From assembly GCA_024635795.1 (NCBI GenBank), contig JAGXIH010000013.1:1-64000 (forward strand): a stretch of DNA of 64,000 nucleotides. Reading direction: 5' to 3'. Below, in pieces: positions 26,036 through 35,150 of this stretch. Source of the DNA: Salegentibacter sp. (lineage in GTDB: Bacteria; Bacteroidota; Bacteroidia; Flavobacteriales; Flavobacteriaceae). Position 1 is the first letter of the stretch. The number at the start of each line of letters is the position of its first letter. The position numbers and the translations under genes are program-made. A model generated the notes under the pieces. The model was not told the origin of the DNA. It searched no databases and was given only the letters and a program-made list of their open reading frames with translations.

Positions 26036-26350
26036 TCAGGCGAGGGGAGGACCTCGTAGCTCAAAAGGGAGTTTTATAAAATCACTTAAAAATTGATAAT
26101 AATCGGGAAGTTCCCGTTTTTCAGGAACGGGTATCTCAGGGGTGAATTCAAAAAAAGTAATGCTTAATGCTGAATTCTTATGGAACTGGTGCAATTCACA
26201 CTCCAGATTTTTGACATGAAAGTGTTCTTGAGCATAATGTTCGCAAACCTCGTGACCGTGCCCACTAAAGATATGGGCAAAGTTTACTGCGGTTGGTATC
26301 AAAATGATAACAGCCGTAAATACGAGAAATATATGTTTTAAAAAATTCAA
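26036..26350 (-). CDS. small exported His/Cys-rich protein, probable metal binder
   Basis: A 104-residue protein with an N-terminal hydrophobic segment (about 2-22, FLKHIFLVFTAVIILIPTAV) acting as a signal or anchor, then a short stretch crowded with metal ligands: SGHGHEVCEHYAQEHFHV and CELHQFH, i.e. His and Cys spaced as in small zinc- or copper-binding proteins. It ends in a Pro-rich tail. The open frame reaches 26374 with a TTG; I prefer the TTG at 26350, directly after the upstream stop, because it puts a normal signal-peptide start before the hydrophobic run. Both are non-ATG. It lies between a DUF6787 gene and the TonB receptor gene and likely hands over or senses the same metal. Confidence 0.7.
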   Translation of the reverse strand: MNFLKHIFLVFTAVIILIPTAVNFAHIFSGHGHEVCEHYAQEHFHVKNLECELHQFHKNSALSITFFEFTPEIPVPEKRELPDYYQFLSDFIKLPFELRGPPLA

Positions 26351-26351
26351 A

Positions 26352-26657
26352 TTAATCCTGAAAAATTTTCGCAAAGCCTATGCGGCTAAGCATTTTCTTT
26401 TCAAATGCCCAGAAAAACTCGAATTGACCAAACAGCCATCCAAAACTTACGAGTAAAACCTGGTAAATTGGGAATATTAGTAATACTCTAACCCCCCAAT
26501 AAATAATCCAGGGGGTTGTTTCTGAAGATAAACCTATAAAATCGGTGACAGGACCGGCCAGTTTTGTGGCGCTTGAACCTGTAATGGCAAAGACAATAAA
26601 GATGATTAGTATTTGCCAATTGGAATTGATTCCCCAACGCTTTTTTAATTTATCCAT
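26352..26657 (-). CDS. DUF6787 small membrane protein
   Basis: A 101-residue inner-membrane protein with two membrane helices (about 15-33, ILIIFIVFAITGSSATKLA, and about 56-78, VRVLLIFPIYQVLLVSFGWLFG), followed by EFFWAFEKKMLSRIG. It belongs to DUF6787, a family sometimes wrongly labelled diacylglyceryl transferase; the enzyme motifs of Lgt are absent. It is the first gene of the metal-uptake unit. Its promoter -7 element TATATTTG (26662-26669) ends only four bases before the ATG, so the mRNA is leaderless or nearly so. Confidence 0.8.
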   Translation of the reverse strand: MDKLKKRWGINSNWQILIIFIVFAITGSSATKLAGPVTDFIGLSSETTPWIIYWGVRVLLIFPIYQVLLVSFGWLFGQFEFFWAFEKKMLSRIGFAKIFQD

Positions 26658-26661
26658 GTGG

Positions 26662-26669
26662 CAAATATA
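26662..26669 (-). promoter_or_regulatory. -7 promoter element of the metal-uptake operon
   Basis: On the minus strand TATATTTG fits TAnnTTTG, with TTTA about 19 bases upstream as a weak -33. Only four bases separate it from the DUF6787 ATG, so transcription should begin at or next to the start codon. Confidence 0.5.
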
Positions 26670-26703
26670 TTAAAAGCTTTATTACTATTAAACTCAACAA
26701 AAA

Positions 26704-27129
26704 TTAAATGCGAGTGGGTACTGAAAAGCGTTGATTATACTGCCGACTAAAATAGACGAAATAATTATATAAGAGATAGTTTACCTCATAACCGTAATCT
26801 ATGTTATTCTCGTAATTGATTTCCTGAATATAGAGATTCGGGTTATATCGGTGCGGACTTCTTACCCGCTGGTTATATTCCTGAACCAGAAAACGGTTTT
26901 TATTTTCCAGGTAACTCTGGGAATAATAACCTTCCGGTTTAGCAATACTGTTAATGAAAAGATTGAAACCGGGTTCTATAATCATAATCTCATACTCCAG
27001 GCTATCATTGGCTATGCGTACGGTATCTTTTTCAGCATTTGCTATCCTGTCTGATCTAAGGTTACGATCCTGGGTCCCGCAACTGTAGATCATTAAGCCT
27101 AAAATGAATATGTAAAAAAAGTTTTTCAT
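26704..27129 (-). CDS. DUF6146 family lipoprotein
   Basis: A 141-residue lipoprotein. The signal peptide ends in a lipobox-like IYSC (Cys at residue 17). The mature part has the pattern typical of DUF6146: KDTVRIANDSLEYEIMIIEPGFN, then YYSQSYLENKNRFLVQEYN, SPHRYNPNLYIQEINY and YGYEVNYLLYNYFVYF. The function of the family is not known. It lies 46 bases upstream of the DUF6787 gene on the same strand. The next upstream intergenic stretch (27130-27319) is AT-rich and without a clear promoter. Confidence 0.85.
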   Translation of the reverse strand: MKNFFYIFILGLMIYSCGTQDRNLRSDRIANAEKDTVRIANDSLEYEIMIIEPGFNLFINSIAKPEGYYSQSYLENKNRFLVQEYNQRVRSPHRYNPNLYIQEINYENNIDYGYEVNYLLYNYFVYFSRQYNQRFSVPTRI

Positions 27130-27319
27130 TGTAAAAGTTTATTTTCTCCAATCCTTACTTTCAGAAGTTGAATTACTTGCTTTTTATATAAGAGTTTTTC
27201 CTGTTAGACTTTTTAAAAGATCTAAAATAGATGCCCTAGGAAAAAGGTTTAAATGAACTTTAAACTTAAAGATAATTTTCCGCTATTTGCGTTAAAGCTT
27301 TATTATATATTCAGAAACT

Positions 27320-28273
27320 CTAAGGTTTATACTTGTTAATAATTTCGGTTGCTAATTCTTGTCCAATCCTTTCCTGTGCTTCAATAGTAGCTGCACCAAT
27401 ATGCGGGCTAAGGGAAACTTTCTCATTCATAAGCAGTTTTATGGCTGGTTTTGGTTCATCTTTAAAAGTGTCCAGCCCAGCAAAAGCCACTTTATCTGTT
27501 TCAATAGCTTCAAGCAGGGCGTCTTCATCTATTACCCCACCGCGTGCGGTGTTAATTATTCCAACTCCCTTTTTCATGGAATCAAACTCTTTTTTACCAA
27601 TAATGGGTTTTTCCTGGGTCGGTACGTGAAGGCTTATAAAATCTGAATGTTTAATAAGTTGTTCGACAGGTTCAGTTTTAATAGGAATTTTTATGCTTTG
27701 ATGATTGTAAAACTCCAGTTCTATAGTTGCTTCTCCTACCTCATTGTCACTGGCAATAACCTTCATGCCAACTCCAAGTGCAAGTTTAGCTACTTCCCTA
27801 CCAATTCTTCCAAAGCCAATTATACCCAGGGTTTTTCCTCTTAATTCATAACCCCCGGCATAAGATTTTTTAAGTTCAGAAAACATGGTATCTCCTTCAA
27901 GAGGCATATTGCGGTTTGCGTTATATAGTTGTCTAACTCCGCTGAATAAATGAGCGAAAGTGAGTTCTGCTACCGATGCCGCTGAAGCTGCCGGCGTATT
28001 AAAAACATGTAAACCTTTTGACCTGGCATATTCCACGTCGATATTATCCATCCCAACACCGCCGCGACCAATGAATTTAAGATTGGGACAGGCGTCTATT
28101 AAGGGTTTTCTGATTTTAGTATTGCTACGGACCAGAATACCTTCAATGTTATTTTCGTTAATATAACTCTCTAGTTGGTCCTGAGCTACTTTTACTGAGA
28201 TTAGGTCAAAGCCTGCTTCTTTAAGAGCTTTGACTCCGCTTAGCGAAATGCCGTCATTGGCCAATATTTTCAT
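27320..28273 (-). CDS. serA: D-3-phosphoglycerate dehydrogenase (short form)
   Basis: Oxidises 3-phosphoglycerate to 3-phosphohydroxypyruvate, the first step of serine synthesis. The 317 residues have the D-2-hydroxyacid dehydrogenase fold: substrate-binding RSNTKIRKPLID, the NAD-binding GIIGFGRIGREVA with its GxGxxG motif, and the catalytic Arg (INTARGG), Glu (FKDEP) and His (LSPHIG). It lacks the C-terminal ACT domain that lets serine inhibit longer SerA enzymes, so it is probably not feedback-regulated that way. Its position 51 bases after serC fixes the function; without that context it could be another 2-hydroxyacid dehydrogenase. Confidence 0.92.
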   Translation of the reverse strand: MKILANDGISLSGVKALKEAGFDLISVKVAQDQLESYINENNIEGILVRSNTKIRKPLIDACPNLKFIGRGGVGMDNIDVEYARSKGLHVFNTPAASAASVAELTFAHLFSGVRQLYNANRNMPLEGDTMFSELKKSYAGGYELRGKTLGIIGFGRIGREVAKLALGVGMKVIASDNEVGEATIELEFYNHQSIKIPIKTEPVEQLIKHSDFISLHVPTQEKPIIGKKEFDSMKKGVGIINTARGGVIDEDALLEAIETDKVAFAGLDTFKDEPKPAIKLLMNEKVSLSPHIGAATIEAQERIGQELATEIINKYKP

Positions 28274-28324
28274 ATAGATTTTTTTGTGTAATTTATTATT
28301 TCCTGAATGTTTCAGTATGCAAGG

Positions 28325-29392
28325 TCAGGCTTTTCTTTCCAGTTCCTGCATTACCTCCACCAGGGTGGTCACGCTAAGAGGTGGAAGTGCGTTATACATA
28401 GATGCCCGGTAACCACCAACACTTCGGTGACCGCTTAATCCATTTATTCCTTCTGCTTTCCAGAGCTTATCAAAACGATCTTTCAGACTTTCATCGGTAA
28501 GATTAAAAGTGGCATTCATATTTGAGCGGTCTTCCTTTTCGGCATAGCCTTTAAAGAGTTCATTTCTGTCAATTTCAGAATAAAGCAAGGCTGCTTTTTT
28601 GTTGTTGAGTTCTTCCATCGCCTTTACCCCGCCTTTTTTGTCCATCCAACGCATGGTCAATAAGGATACATACACCGCGTAAACCGCGGGGGTATTAAAC
28701 ATACTGTCTTTTTCGATATGGGTTTTATAATTAAGCATGGAAGGAATTTCACGCGAAACCTTACCTAAAATATCTTCTTTAATAACCACCAAAGTAGTCC
28801 CTGCAGGTCCCATATTTTTTTGCGCTCCGGCATATATCATGTCGAATTTTGAGAAATCCATTTCCCTGGAAAAAATATCGCTACTCATATCACATACCAA
28901 AGGAATTTCAACTGATGGAAATTCTTTCATTTGCGTTCCGAAGATGGTATTGTTGCTGGTACAATGGAAATAATCTGCATCGGCAGGTACCTTGTAGTTT
29001 TTTGGTATATAATTGAAATTTTTGTCCTTAGAGGTAGCTACCTCGATAACTTCTCCAAAGAATTTGGCTTCTTTAATCGCTTTAGTAGCCCAGGTGCCTG
29101 TGTTAAGATATGCGGCTTTCTTTTCCAGCAAATTGTATGCAGTCATTAAAAATTGCATACTGGCTCCACCTTGAAGAAAAAGAGCTTTGTAACCTTTATT
29201 CTCAAGCCCCAGAAGTTTTAAGGAGAGGCTTCTGGCTTCTTCCATTACCGAAACGAAATCGGCACTGCGGTGTGAAATCTCTAAAATTGATAAGCCTGAG
29301 TTGTTGAAATCCAGAATAGCCTGAGAAGCTTCCTGAAATACCTCCTGCGGTAAGATACAGGGACCAGCACTAAAGTTGTGTTTTTTCATCAT
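28325..29392 (-). CDS. serC: phosphoserine aminotransferase
   Basis: Converts 3-phosphohydroxypyruvate to phosphoserine with glutamate as amino donor, and also acts in pyridoxal phosphate synthesis. The 355 residues match SerC: HNFSAGPCILPQEVFQEA at the start, ISHRSADFVSVMEEA, LQGGASMQF, the PLP Lys in YAGAQKNMGPAG and the C-terminal GLSGHRSVGGYRASMYNALP. The first two codons are both ATG (29392 and 29389). It is the first gene of a serC-serA operon; no serB lies in the window. Confidence 0.97.
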   Translation of the reverse strand: MMKKHNFSAGPCILPQEVFQEASQAILDFNNSGLSILEISHRSADFVSVMEEARSLSLKLLGLENKGYKALFLQGGASMQFLMTAYNLLEKKAAYLNTGTWATKAIKEAKFFGEVIEVATSKDKNFNYIPKNYKVPADADYFHCTSNNTIFGTQMKEFPSVEIPLVCDMSSDIFSREMDFSKFDMIYAGAQKNMGPAGTTLVVIKEDILGKVSREIPSMLNYKTHIEKDSMFNTPAVYAVYVSLLTMRWMDKKGGVKAMEELNNKKAALLYSEIDRNELFKGYAEKEDRSNMNATFNLTDESLKDRFDKLWKAEGINGLSGHRSVGGYRASMYNALPPLSVTTLVEVMQELERKA

Positions 29393-29448
29393 TAAAAATG
29401 TATCGGTTAGTTTTTAATTCTTTTTACTAAGATAACAATTCCTGATAA

Positions 29449-30513
29449 TTATATTTTCAGCAAAAATTCCATTGTATCCACATTATCTGCATAATCCCAA
29501 AGTTGTGGTTTCTGGGTTTGGCCAAAGCCTACCTCGTCGGTAGCGGGATCTTTCTTAACGATACATTGCAATTTTTCGCTTCCGTTGTTTAAAAGTTCCC
29601 GGAGGGCCTCAGGATTTTCATAGGTTTCATAAAACAAGGTGGCAATAGGGGAACTGAAACCGGAATCTTCCTTAAGTATAAGGAAACCATTTTCCAGGAG
29701 TTTGAATTCACTCATCAGGTAAACGGCCTTGTTGTAGTCGTAATTATTGGCAAATTTTGCCTGGTTGATAATAGGATTCCATTTGTACATCGCTTTAAAG
29801 AAATCATCAAAATCGTAATTTTCAGGAACATAAAGTTTGGAAACATTTCTGCATCCGAGGCCATAATACCTGAAAATATCTTCACCCAAAGCTTCCAGCT
29901 CTTCAGGAGTTTCTTTTCCTGTTAAGATGGCTACCGAGTTTCTGTTTTTACGAATTATGCTTGGTACTTTAGAAAAATAATATTCAAAATACCGGGCAGT
30001 GTTGTTGCTTCCGGTAGCAATCACAGCATTAAAATCTTCAAGTCTGTTTTCTGTAAAACTTATTCTGTTTTTATATTCAGCATCGAGCTCAGTAAGAAAA
30101 TTTGCTATCACCGGCATAAGCTGTTTATCATTACTTGAAAGTTTGGCCACCACCTTATGTCCCGCAAGCAGCACCGAAAGGAAATCGTGAAAACCAACCA
30201 GCGGGATATTTCCTGCCATTATAATTCCCACGGTTTTGGGTTCGATTTCAGAGAGATCATAACGCTCCAACCATTGGTCTAAGTTTTTCCTGGTAAGCGC
30301 TTCGCTCCATTGTTGCAAAGAAAATATGACATTTTCGCGGGTGAACCATCCGTTATAATGGATTGCAGCATCAATTTTCTCATTGAGTTCAGTATAGATA
30401 TTCAAATAATCATTTTCAATCTCTGGCTCTTTTTGAGGATTTATTTCAAAATTTGCCAGGAATTCACCAAGTTTGATAAAGTGTGCTTTGCGGTTGTCGA
30501 TAGTCATTGCCAT
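29449..30513 (-). CDS. LuxC-type acyl-CoA reductase
   Basis: A 354-residue protein of the LuxC family (PF05893), which reduces fatty acyl-CoA to the aldehyde. Seen: VGIIMAGNIPLVGFHDFLSV, an NAD(P)-binding-like region, IATGSNNTARYFEYYF, and FRYYGLGCRNVSKLYVP holding the Cys expected to carry the acyl group. In luminous bacteria LuxC supplies the aldehyde for light; there is no lux operon here, so in flavobacteria it must have another use, not known. It is divergent from the ferredoxin gene and shares its control region; serC follows it after 57 bases on the same strand. Confidence 0.85.
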   Translation of the reverse strand: MAMTIDNRKAHFIKLGEFLANFEINPQKEPEIENDYLNIYTELNEKIDAAIHYNGWFTRENVIFSLQQWSEALTRKNLDQWLERYDLSEIEPKTVGIIMAGNIPLVGFHDFLSVLLAGHKVVAKLSSNDKQLMPVIANFLTELDAEYKNRISFTENRLEDFNAVIATGSNNTARYFEYYFSKVPSIIRKNRNSVAILTGKETPEELEALGEDIFRYYGLGCRNVSKLYVPENYDFDDFFKAMYKWNPIINQAKFANNYDYNKAVYLMSEFKLLENGFLILKEDSGFSSPIATLFYETYENPEALRELLNNGSEKLQCIVKKDPATDEVGFGQTQKPQLWDYADNVDTMEFLLKI

Positions 30514-30514
30514 A

Positions 30515-30546
30515 TTTGGTTATGAGAGCGATTGGTTTTAAATTTG
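30515..30546 (+). promoter_or_regulatory. Bacteroidetes-type promoter of the ferredoxin gene
   Basis: TTTG at 30515-30518 and TAAATTTG at 30539-30546, separated by 20 bases. Transcription would start near 30552, giving a leader of about 100 bases. The -33 element is two bases from the start codon of the divergent acyl-CoA reductase gene. Confidence 0.65.
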
Positions 30547-30601
30547 TAGCGGCGAAATTAAAACTTCAACCTGCAAACTCCTAAGATTCCTTGAAAAATA
30601 A

Positions 30602-31006
<405 letters not shown>

Positions 31007-31030
31007 CATAGAAAGTAGAAGTTGAAATAT

Positions 31031-31062
31031 AAATCCGGTTCAAAAAGAACCGGATTTTTTTT
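31031..31062 (+). terminator. Rho-independent terminator of the ferredoxin gene
   Basis: AAATCCGGTTC and GAACCGGATTT pair around a 5-base A-rich loop and are followed by a run of T, 25 bases after the stop. Confidence 0.85.
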
Positions 31063-31148
31063 GGAGTTTTATGATAAATTGACAAATATTTTAACATATC
31101 ATTTGGATTTTTCTATATTTACGACCAGTCTACTTATAAATTAATCTT

Positions 31149-34100
31149 ATGCTTCCAAACGATATCTTTAAAAAGCTATTCAGTATATACCCTTCTCCCT
31201 GTCTCGTTTTAGAAGCGGAATCTTCGGATTTTAAAATTATCGAGGTAAATAAGCTTTATCTTAAAACCACAGAGTTTTCCCGGGAGGACCTGATTGGCAA
31301 AGGAATGTTAGATGTTTTTAAAAGTAAAGGCGGTCGGGAAGAAGAATTCAACCAATTTCTACGAAACTCTTTTGAAAAGACAATTAATTCGGTGGAGTCT
31401 CATGCCATGGAGAGATTGAGCTATGATCTCTTAAATGAAAAGACCGGGAACTGGGAAAAACATTACTGCGAAAATCAGAACATACCGGTGCCCGGTGAAG
31501 ATGGGGAGGTAAAATATATTCTTCATTGTGTAAAGGAGGTAACTGAGCAAAAAATTTTACAAAAAAGGGAGAAAACTGCTATTGAAACCCTTGAAGAGAA
31601 CCAAAAGTTTTTAAGGGAAACCCAGGAAGTTGCTAAAATAGGAAGCTGGGACCTTAACCTGGCAAATAACAGGCTGCGTTGGAATAACATGATCAAGGAG
31701 ATTCATGAGGTCGCACCAGATTATATACCTGTTATTGATGAAGCCATTGATTTTTATAAAACCCGGAAGGATAAGGATATTATTTCTCAAGCTGTAAACA
31801 GGGCTATAGAAAATGCTGAAACTTTTGACCTGGAACTGGAAATACTAACGGCAAAAGGAATTGAAAAATGGGTGCGAGCCACCGGCCGGCCAGAGTTTGT
31901 TAACGGTGTTTGTACCAGGGTTTATGGAGCAACCCAGGATATTACTTCCCGCAAAGTCACCCAGCAACGTCTTGAAAATATCAATAATAATATTCCAGGG
32001 GTAGTTTTTCGTTATAAGCTCTTTCCCGATGGAAGCGATAAACTAATGTATTTAAGTAAGGGTTCTGAAAAACTTTGGGGTATTTCTGCTGAAGATGCAG
32101 CAAGGGACAATAAGTTAATCTGGGATTTATATAACGAAGAGGACCTGGAAAGTCATTTAAAAAGTATTCAGATTTCAGCTAAAAATCTTTCTGAATGGCG
32201 TCACGAAGGGCGCATAAACCATCCCGATGGTACAATTCGATGGAATCGGGGAATTGGAACCCCAAAAGAGTTAAGGGATGGTAGTATAATCTGGGATTCG
32301 GTTATCCTTGATATTACGGTGGAAAAAGAGGAACAACAGGCCAAAGCTGAAGCCGAAAAAGCCCTTGAGGAAAACCGCGTGCGTCTCAATAGAATAATGG
32401 ACCAGTCCCTGGATGCGATAACTATAATTGATAAAGATGGGTGTTTTGTAAAAACCAGTTCCGCCGCTTCGAGGTTGTGGGGTTATTCTACTGCTGAATT
32501 AGAAGGTATGCCCTTTATGGATCTTGTTTTTTCAGAAGATAAAGAGAAAACCAAGGCTGCGAGTAAAGCGATTATGGCAGGAACAGCCATGACCAATTTT
32601 GAAAATAGGTATGTGGCTAAGTCGGGGGAGGTAATACCATTAACCTGGGCGGTAAGCTGGGATGAGAAGGAGGAGTTAATATATGCCATTGCTCGTGACA
32701 GCCGCGAGAGAAAAGAAGCTGAACAGCAATTAAAGCTCAGCGAGCAGCGGTTTAAAGGATTGGTCCAGGATGGCGGCGACCTAATTGCCTTATTAGACGA
32801 AACCGGAAGTTATCTCTATGTTAGTCCCACTTCTGTGAATGTTTTGGGCTTTGAGCCTGAGGATTTTTATGATAATAATGCCTGGGATTTTATACATCCG
32901 GAAGATGTTGAAAGGGTGAAGAAAGTTTTCCAAAAGCTTAACCTCGAGAAAAGAGTGAATATTCCGCCGTTTCGGTTTCAACATAAAGATGGAGGCTGGC
33001 GTTGGCTTGAAACCACCGCAACCAATTTAATGGATGATCCTGCTTTGGAGGGAATTGTTACTAATTCCAGGGATATCACTCAAAGAAAATATTTTCAGGA
33101 TCTGGAACACCTCGAGAAAAAAGTGCTGGAGATGAATTTTAAAAAAGAGTATTCTCTGGAAGCTATTTTGGAATTTTATCTTCAGGAACTAGAGAAAACG
33201 CAGGAGGGAAATTGGCTGGCTATCTGGAAACTCGATAAAAAGAAACTGGTGAATTGGGTTGTTCCCGGACTTCCCAGAGAATTGGTTGAGGAAATTAATA
33301 AAAGTGCTTTTAGTTCAGAATTTATTCAGAAAATGATCCTGGAAAAATCGCCGGTTGAAATTAAAGAATGGTCGGAGAATTCTAAATTGTCTGGTTTGAT
33401 GCATACTTACGAAATTTCATCGGTCTCCAGATTTCCGCTGCTTTCCTCGTCAGGAGATCTGCTTGGCATTTTATCGGTGTATGCTCAAAAAGGAAATAAG
33501 GAGCAGCAAATTTTTGGCAATACCATAAATAGAACTATTGGTTTACTTCAGTTAATTATAGAGTTCAAGGAAAAAGAAGATGACTTAACCCGCAGTAATC
33601 AGCGTTATGAATTTGTAAATAAAGCCACGAAAGATGCGATTTACGATTGGGATATCGTGAACAATAATATTGAATGGGGGGAAGGCTTCACAAAATTATT
33701 TGGTTATACCAGGGAAAAAAATGACTTTCCAGTAGAAAAATGGATTGAGAAAGTGCATCCCGAAGACCTGGAGGAAACCCAAAAAAGTTTGGATGGCCAC
33801 CTTTCAGATCAGAAGAAGAGAAAATGGAGTGAAAATTACCGGTTTAAAAATAATAAGGGTGAATACATCCATATAGTTGAAAACGGCTATATTTTAAGGG
33901 ATAATGCAGGGATTGCCTACCGAATGATAGGGGCATTACGTGATGTAACCGATCTCTATGGGTATGAAAAGGAGCTCTTTATGAGTAATGAACGCTTTAA
34001 ATATCTTACCCAGGCCACCTCTGATGCGATCTGGGACTGGGACCTGGAAAAAAACGAGGTTTACTGGGGCGAAGGTATTGAAACCTTATTTGGATATAAA

Positions 34101-35087
34101 CTATCAGAGCTTTCTACAGATATCAACATGTGGTTAAAAAATATCCACCCAGAAGATATGGAGGTTGCTAGTGACAGCCTTAAAAATGCTATTGCCGGTA
34201 GCGAACGGAAATGGGAAGCAGAATATCGTTTTGCCACAGAGACCGGGGAATATAAATATGTATATGACAGAGGTTATATTGTAAGAGACCAATTTGGCAA
34301 AGCAATAAGGGCGGTTGGTGCGATGCAGGATATTTCAAAAACCAAAGAATACGAAAGTTCCTTAAAATCCCTCAATGAAGATTTGAAAAAACATGCAAAA
34401 GAACTTGAAATATCGAATGCAGAATTGGAGCAATTCGCTTATGTAGCATCTCACGACCTTCAGGAACCGCTGAGAATGGTAACCAGTTTTCTAACTCAAC
34501 TGGAAAAAAAATACTCAGAGCAATTGGATGAAAAGGCGCACACCTATATTCATTTTGCAGTAGACGGTGCTAAACGTATGCGGAGTATAATTCTTGATCT
34601 TTTAGAATTTTCCAGGGTGGGAAGAAGTGAGGACAAACAGGAATTAATTGACGTTAACGAAATAATATCTGAAGTTAAATTGTTATGTCACAAAGAAATA
34701 GAAGATTCAGATGCGGTGATTTCTACTGAAGTTCTCCCGGAGATAATGGCTCCCAAAAGTCCTGTTCGTCAGGTTTTTCAAAATCTTATCAGTAATGCCA
34801 TCAAGTATCGGAAACCTTCGGTGACTCCTGAAATTGAAATAAAGGTTGAAGAATCGGGAAAATATTATGTGTTCAGTATAAAAGATAATGGTATTGGAAT
34901 AGACCCTGAATACTTCGACAAGATCTTCATCATTTTCCAGCGTTTACACCAGAGAGAAAAATATTCCGGTACCGGTATGGGCTTAGCCGTAACTAAAAAG
35001 ATCATTGAAAACCTGGGAGGTAAAATATGGTTGGAATCTAAAGAAGGAGAAGGCAGCATATTTTATTTCAGTATTCTTAAACATTAA
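31149..35087 (+). CDS. multi-PAS sensor histidine kinase (seven PAS, one GAF-like)
   Basis: A 1312-residue soluble kinase with no membrane segment. Approximate order: PAS 1 (1-135), PAS 2 (150-275; GSWDLNLANNRLRW), PAS 3 (280-400), PAS 4 (410-525; DAITIIDKDGCFVKTSSAA), PAS 5 (530-645), a GAF-like domain (about 655-815), PAS 6 (820-945) and PAS 7 (950-1070), the last two nearly repeating each other (AIYDWDI / AIWDWDL, KVHPEDLE / NIHPEDME). HisKA follows with YVASHDLQEPLRMV, then HATPase_c with NLISNAIKYR, DNGIGIDPEY and GTGMGLAVTKK. This output part resembles the Cph1 phytochrome kinases, but no chromophore Cys region is present. The receiver gene follows after 63 bases and is the likely partner. 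Confidence 0.93.
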   Translation: MLPNDIFKKLFSIYPSPCLVLEAESSDFKIIEVNKLYLKTTEFSREDLIGKGMLDVFKSKGGREEEFNQFLRNSFEKTINSVESHAMERLSYDLLNEKTGNWEKHYCENQNIPVPGEDGEVKYILHCVKEVTEQKILQKREKTAIETLEENQKFLRETQEVAKIGSWDLNLANNRLRWNNMIKEIHEVAPDYIPVIDEAIDFYKTRKDKDIISQAVNRAIENAETFDLELEILTAKGIEKWVRATGRPEFVNGVCTRVYGATQDITSRKVTQQRLENINNNIPGVVFRYKLFPDGSDKLMYLSKGSEKLWGISAEDAARDNKLIWDLYNEEDLESHLKSIQISAKNLSEWRHEGRINHPDGTIRWNRGIGTPKELRDGSIIWDSVILDITVEKEEQQAKAEAEKALEENRVRLNRIMDQSLDAITIIDKDGCFVKTSSAASRLWGYSTAELEGMPFMDLVFSEDKEKTKAASKAIMAGTAMTNFENRYVAKSGEVIPLTWAVSWDEKEELIYAIARDSRERKEAEQQLKLSEQRFKGLVQDGGDLIALLDETGSYLYVSPTSVNVLGFEPEDFYDNNAWDFIHPEDVERVKKVFQKLNLEKRVNIPPFRFQHKDGGWRWLETTATNLMDDPALEGIVTNSRDITQRKYFQDLEHLEKKVLEMNFKKEYSLEAILEFYLQELEKTQEGNWLAIWKLDKKKLVNWVVPGLPRELVEEINKSAFSSEFIQKMILEKSPVEIKEWSENSKLSGLMHTYEISSVSRFPLLSSSGDLLGILSVYAQKGNKEQQIFGNTINRTIGLLQLIIEFKEKEDDLTRSNQRYEFVNKATKDAIYDWDIVNNNIEWGEGFTKLFGYTREKNDFPVEKWIEKVHPEDLEETQKSLDGHLSDQKKRKWSENYRFKNNKGEYIHIVENGYILRDNAGIAYRMIGALRDVTDLYGYEKELFMSNERFKYLTQATSDAIWDWDLEKNEVYWGEGIETLFGYKLSELSTDINMWLKNIHPEDMEVASDSLKNAIAGSERKWEAEYRFATETGEYKYVYDRGYIVRDQFGKAIRAVGAMQDISKTKEYESSLKSLNEDLKKHAKELEISNAELEQFAYVASHDLQEPLRMVTSFLTQLEKKYSEQLDEKAHTYIHFAVDGAKRMRSIILDLLEFSRVGRSEDKQELIDVNEIISEVKLLCHKEIEDSDAVISTEVLPEIMAPKSPVRQVFQNLISNAIKYRKPSVTPEIEIKVEESGKYYVFSIKDNGIGIDPEYFDKIFIIFQRLHQREKYSGTGMGLAVTKKIIENLGGKIWLESKEGEGSIFYFSILKH

Positions 35088-35150
35088 AAACATCCCGTTT
35101 TTTTTTACTATATTTTCAAAGAGTTTTTATCATTTAACCTGAACTACCTT

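Noticed and set aside
29449-30513. Bioluminescence operon
   Set aside because: No luxA, luxB, luxD or luxE genes; the LuxC family is broader than light production.
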